Part shown: positions 61,481 to 64,000 of the stretch, one piece after another | Layout: each line of letters begins with the position of its first letter | Numbering within the stretch: the stretch's first letter is position 1 | DNA from: Rufibacter sediminis | GTDB taxonomy: Bacteria; Bacteroidota; Bacteroidia; Cytophagales; Hymenobacteraceae | Reading direction: 5' to 3' | Length of the DNA: 64,000 bases | NCBI RefSeq assembly: GCF_014269285.1 | Contig: NZ_JACOAF010000011.1 | Location: 1-64,000 of the forward strand | Translations under genes and position numbers: made by a program | The notes under the pieces: model-generated | Told to the model about the DNA's origin: nothing | Database searches by the model: none | Seen by the model: only the letters and a program-made list of their open reading frames with translations

Positions 61481-62950
61481 CTATTGTTTTTCAAATTTGA
61501 TGGTCTCGTGCAATACATCAATGGTGATCTTGTAGTTGCCGGCCTGTGCAGCAGAGATTTTCCATTTGTTATCTGGCTGACCACCCGGTACAAATTTCAT
61601 CTCTGTGCCGGTAACATCTTCGTTGGCAGTTATGGGCATATAGTAATCGCCACTGAAGTCTTTCTGCAGCGGGAACTTAAACTCTCCCGCTTTAAGCGCA
61701 CCGGTGTAAGTGAAAATATTGGGGTTGGCGGCATCACTAACCAGCAGCGTGGCATTGCCTATATCCCACCCGTTTGGAGTAGCGTCCCCTACAAACCAGA
61801 TTTGGGTAGGAGGGGTGAACGGCTTGATGTCAATCTTCATGGTTTCCAGATCCAGCTTTATCTTGTAAGCCCCTGGCGTAGTGATTTTCCACTTCAGGTC
61901 TGGGCTGCCGCCTCTCACGAGTTGAACTCCTGTCAGAGACAAATCCTGATAATTGGTTAAGGGCATATAGAAGTCAGTTCCCCAGTTGCCGGTGGAGGTT
62001 GGAAACTTAAATTCACCGGCTTTCAGCACTTCATTGTAGGTGAACACGTACGGGTTTGACCGATCTACCCGCAGCTTATTGGGGTTGTCAATGTTCCAAC
62101 CGTTTGGCGTAGCATCCCCCACTATCCAGAGTTCTGAGTAAGGTGGCGCAGAGCCTTCTTCAATGGAGATGGTCTTATCCAGAAGACTAATAGAGATACT
62201 ATACAGTCCTGGGGTTGTAATGGTGAATTGGTTATCTGGCTCACTGTCTGAGGTGCGATAAACCAACAAGTTTTCCGTAGCACCTTTGTTGTAAGAAGGC
62301 AGAAAAGCACCTTTGGTAGTGATGAACTTAAAAGACCCGGCTTTAAGCCTGCCCTGCCAGCTAAATCTGCCTGGGGAGGAGGGATTCAACGTTAGGGGGG
62401 TGGCATTATCGGCACTCCAGCCATTTGGTGTGGCGTCACCAATCAAGTACAAGGTGGTAGAGACTGGTTGGTAAGGAGTCACTTTCAACGTGGTACTAGT
62501 GGAGTCTGATAAATCTGTGCCGGAAACTTTAGAAACTACTTTAGCTTCTATTGTGGTCTCCACTCCAGGGGTAAGATTTAGGCCTAGCAAAAGATCATTA
62601 AATTCTTTAACACTGTACTTCTTCTGGAAGCTGGCTTTGCCCATATCGGCTACCACAGCGTTCTGGAAATTGTTTCCTTGCCGGTCCAGGTAAAGGGTAT
62701 AGGAAATTGAATTGTTGGTGCCATAGTTAGAGCCGGTAGTCCAATTGAAGGCCACGGCTTCACTGGCTGCTATGGTTTCCTGCAGGACCACGCTCTCCTT
62801 GCTGGTAGAAAGGGCTAGGGGTGCATTTACACCTTGGTCAAACTCGTCGTAAATATCGGTTTTACAAGAGACCCCTAATAAGGTGACCAGTAGTAGCAGC
62901 ACGGCAGAGAACCAGCTTGCTCTTTTAGGAAGGATTAAAATATTTTCCAT
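61481..62950 (-). CDS. SusE/SusF-like surface glycan-binding lipoprotein
   Basis: A lipoprotein signal ('VLLLLVTLLGVSC') is followed by an N-terminal SusE-type Ig domain ('AVAFNWTTGSNYGTNNSISY'). Three tandem SusF/SusE carbohydrate-binding modules then start at about residues 187, 291 and 391, each with 'GDATPNGW' and 'LKAGxFKF'. It binds alpha-glucan at the cell surface beside SusD. The gene lies 30 bp after susD and 66 bp before the GH66 gene in one transcription direction. Confidence 0.93.
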   Translation of the reverse strand: MENILILPKRASWFSAVLLLLVTLLGVSCKTDIYDEFDQGVNAPLALSTSKESVVLQETIAASEAVAFNWTTGSNYGTNNSISYTLYLDRQGNNFQNAVVADMGKASFQKKYSVKEFNDLLLGLNLTPGVETTIEAKVVSKVSGTDLSDSTSTTLKVTPYQPVSTTLYLIGDATPNGWSADNATPLTLNPSSPGRFSWQGRLKAGSFKFITTKGAFLPSYNKGATENLLVYRTSDSEPDNQFTITTPGLYSISISLLDKTISIEEGSAPPYSELWIVGDATPNGWNIDNPNKLRVDRSNPYVFTYNEVLKAGEFKFPTSTGNWGTDFYMPLTNYQDLSLTGVQLVRGGSPDLKWKITTPGAYKIKLDLETMKIDIKPFTPPTQIWFVGDATPNGWDIGNATLLVSDAANPNIFTYTGALKAGEFKFPLQKDFSGDYYMPITANEDVTGTEMKFVPGGQPDNKWKISAAQAGNYKITIDVLHETIKFEKQ

Positions 62951-62980
62951 ATCTGTCTATGAGAATAAATAGGCCAAAGG

Positions 62981-64000
62981 TTAGTAACCAGGGTTTTGAA
63001 CAAGGTTAGGGTTTGCCGTTACTTCCTGCTGCGGGATAGGCATAAGCATGTGCTTGGTGCTGGCGTTTGTCTTGCCTAGGGAGTGCAGGTAAGGCACAAA
63101 ATACTGTCCATTGTCATACCGGATGATGTCAAACCACTGTTGCCCCTCAAAGGCCAGTTCAACACGACGCTCTTTTCTGATGGCCGTCCTCAGAGTAGCC
63201 TGATTAAGTCCGGTGATATTTGGCAGTCCTGCTCTCAGGCGTACCCGGTTCAAAGGACCTCCGCTGTTAATGTTGATTGCCGGGGCCTGTGCTTCTGTCG
63301 TTCTACCCAATTCATTAAGGGCCTCGGCTTGCATCAAGAGAACATCGGCATAGCGCAAAACAGGGAAGTTGGCTGGGTTGGTGTTGTATTCCGGGGAGAC
63401 AGACTTAGGCACCAGGAATTTGCGCAGGTTATAGCCCGTCACGGAGTATGATTTCTTGTACACCTGCCCGTCAAAATCAGGGCCGCCTTCATACAGTATG
63501 GTTTTGTCTTTTCTTAGATCACCCGCCTCATACTGGTTCACGAACTCCTGGGTAGGCTGGTTCCAGCCATAGCCCCCCGCTACCATGTTGGCGTTTCTAG
63601 GCCCCGTGAAGGTGCTCACCCAGGAGGCCATCTGCTCATTGCCGCCAAAGAAATCAGCGGTGTTCACTTTGCCAGCGTACTGTACCTCAAAAAGGGATTC
63701 AGGTCCGTTTTCAGTTAAAGGGTTGAAATTGGTACTGTAGTCCGGATTCAAGGTGTATCCCAGAGCGGTCACTTGCTCGCACAATTCCACGGTTTTGGCA
63801 TAATCGCCTAACGTCAGGTACACCTTGGCCAATAAGCCAGTGGCAGAACCTTTAGATGCACGTCCGATATCGGCGCCGGAGTACGTTTCTCTTGTTGGCA
63901 ATAATTCAATGGCCTCGGTTAAATCTTGAACAATCTGGGCATATACCTGCTCTTTAGGTGTACGCGAAGGATAAAGATATTCTTGGGTTGGAGTATCGGG
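62981..64000 (-). CDS. SusD-like outer-membrane lipoprotein (5' end beyond window)
   Basis: The frame is open to the right edge, so the N-terminal part and signal lie outside. The visible part has the RagB/SusD features 'ASKGSATGLLAKVYLTLGDY', 'FPVLRYADVLLMQAEALNEL', 'IRKERRVELAFEGQQWFDII' and the C-terminal 'MLMPIPQQEVTANPNLVQNP'. It caps the SusC transporter, which should be encoded just upstream. It is the first gene seen of the dextran PUL. Confidence 0.93.
   Translation of the reverse strand, partial: PDTPTQEYLYPSRTPKEQVYAQIVQDLTEAIELLPTRETYSGADIGRASKGSATGLLAKVYLTLGDYAKTVELCEQVTALGYTLNPDYSTNFNPLTENGPESLFEVQYAGKVNTADFFGGNEQMASWVSTFTGPRNANMVAGGYGWNQPTQEFVNQYEAGDLRKDKTILYEGGPDFDGQVYKKSYSVTGYNLRKFLVPKSVSPEYNTNPANFPVLRYADVLLMQAEALNELGRTTEAQAPAININSGGPLNRVRLRAGLPNITGLNQATLRTAIRKERRVELAFEGQQWFDIIRYDNGQYFVPYLHSLGKTNASTKHMLMPIPQQEVTANPNLVQNPGY

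Overview
The window reads as chromosome or large replicon of a Cytophagales/Hymenobacteraceae-type Bacteroidota (Rufibacter- or Hymenobacter-like). The evidence is a type IX secretion sorting domain, TAnnTTTG-type -7 promoter elements, a Bacteroidetes-type TraE-to-TraN conjugation cluster with MobA/MobB/MobC, and a SusD/SusE polysaccharide utilisation locus (PUL). No rRNA, convincing tRNA or CRISPR array was found.

Region 1 (1-20 kb) is an accessory and signalling region. It starts with an IS110-family element whose 5' non-coding end is highly structured (bridge-RNA-like) and abuts a PAS histidine kinase truncated in its ATPase domain. Then come single-domain response regulators, very small proteins of a recurring 'G..f..f..A......f...F' pattern, and a SpoIIAA/STAS-like protein. 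A 2122-residue secreted DUF11-repeat protein with a T9SS signal follows. Between 14.7 and 18.4 kb a two-gene module of small helical proteins occurs twice in inverted orientation. The inverted copies flank a frameshifted histidine kinase and a response regulator with a frameshifted tail; the left copy of the first gene is itself broken.

Region 2 (19.5-36 kb) is the mobilisation and accessory half of a conjugative element: a RadC-like JAB protein, an AlbA_2 (Schlafen-like) regulator, a Fic/VbhA-like toxin-antitoxin pair, DUF932, Toprim and DUF3945 proteins, an M23 peptidase, an HTH regulator, the coupling protein MobC, relaxase MobB and relaxosome protein MobA. The RadC-like and DUF932 genes share a double-palindrome promoter element at the same distance from their start codons. 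At 36.2-37.45 kb, between mobA and parA, lies about 1.1 kb of non-coding DNA with a persistent 4-nucleotide phase (tetramers of type N-Y-A-R), the most unusual sequence in the window.

Region 3 (37.4-48.5 kb) is the transfer operon: ParA, DUF3408, an acidic membrane protein, TraE, TraF, TraG, a lipoprotein, TraI, TraJ, TraK, TraL, TraM and TraN. No integrase, TraO/P/Q or element end was recognised, so whether this is an ICE, an ICE remnant or an integrated plasmid is open.

Region 4 (48.98-64 kb, minus strand) is a PUL that looks dedicated to alpha-1,6-glucan (dextran). It runs SusD (cut by the window end), a SusE/SusF-like triple-domain lipoprotein, GH66 dextranase, a six-hairpin glycosidase lipoprotein, GH31, a GH27/isomaltodextranase-like multidomain T9SS enzyme and SusB-like GH97. 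The expected model is surface binding and endo-cleavage of dextran, import, and release of glucose by the GH97/GH31 enzymes. SusC probably lies just beyond position 64000.
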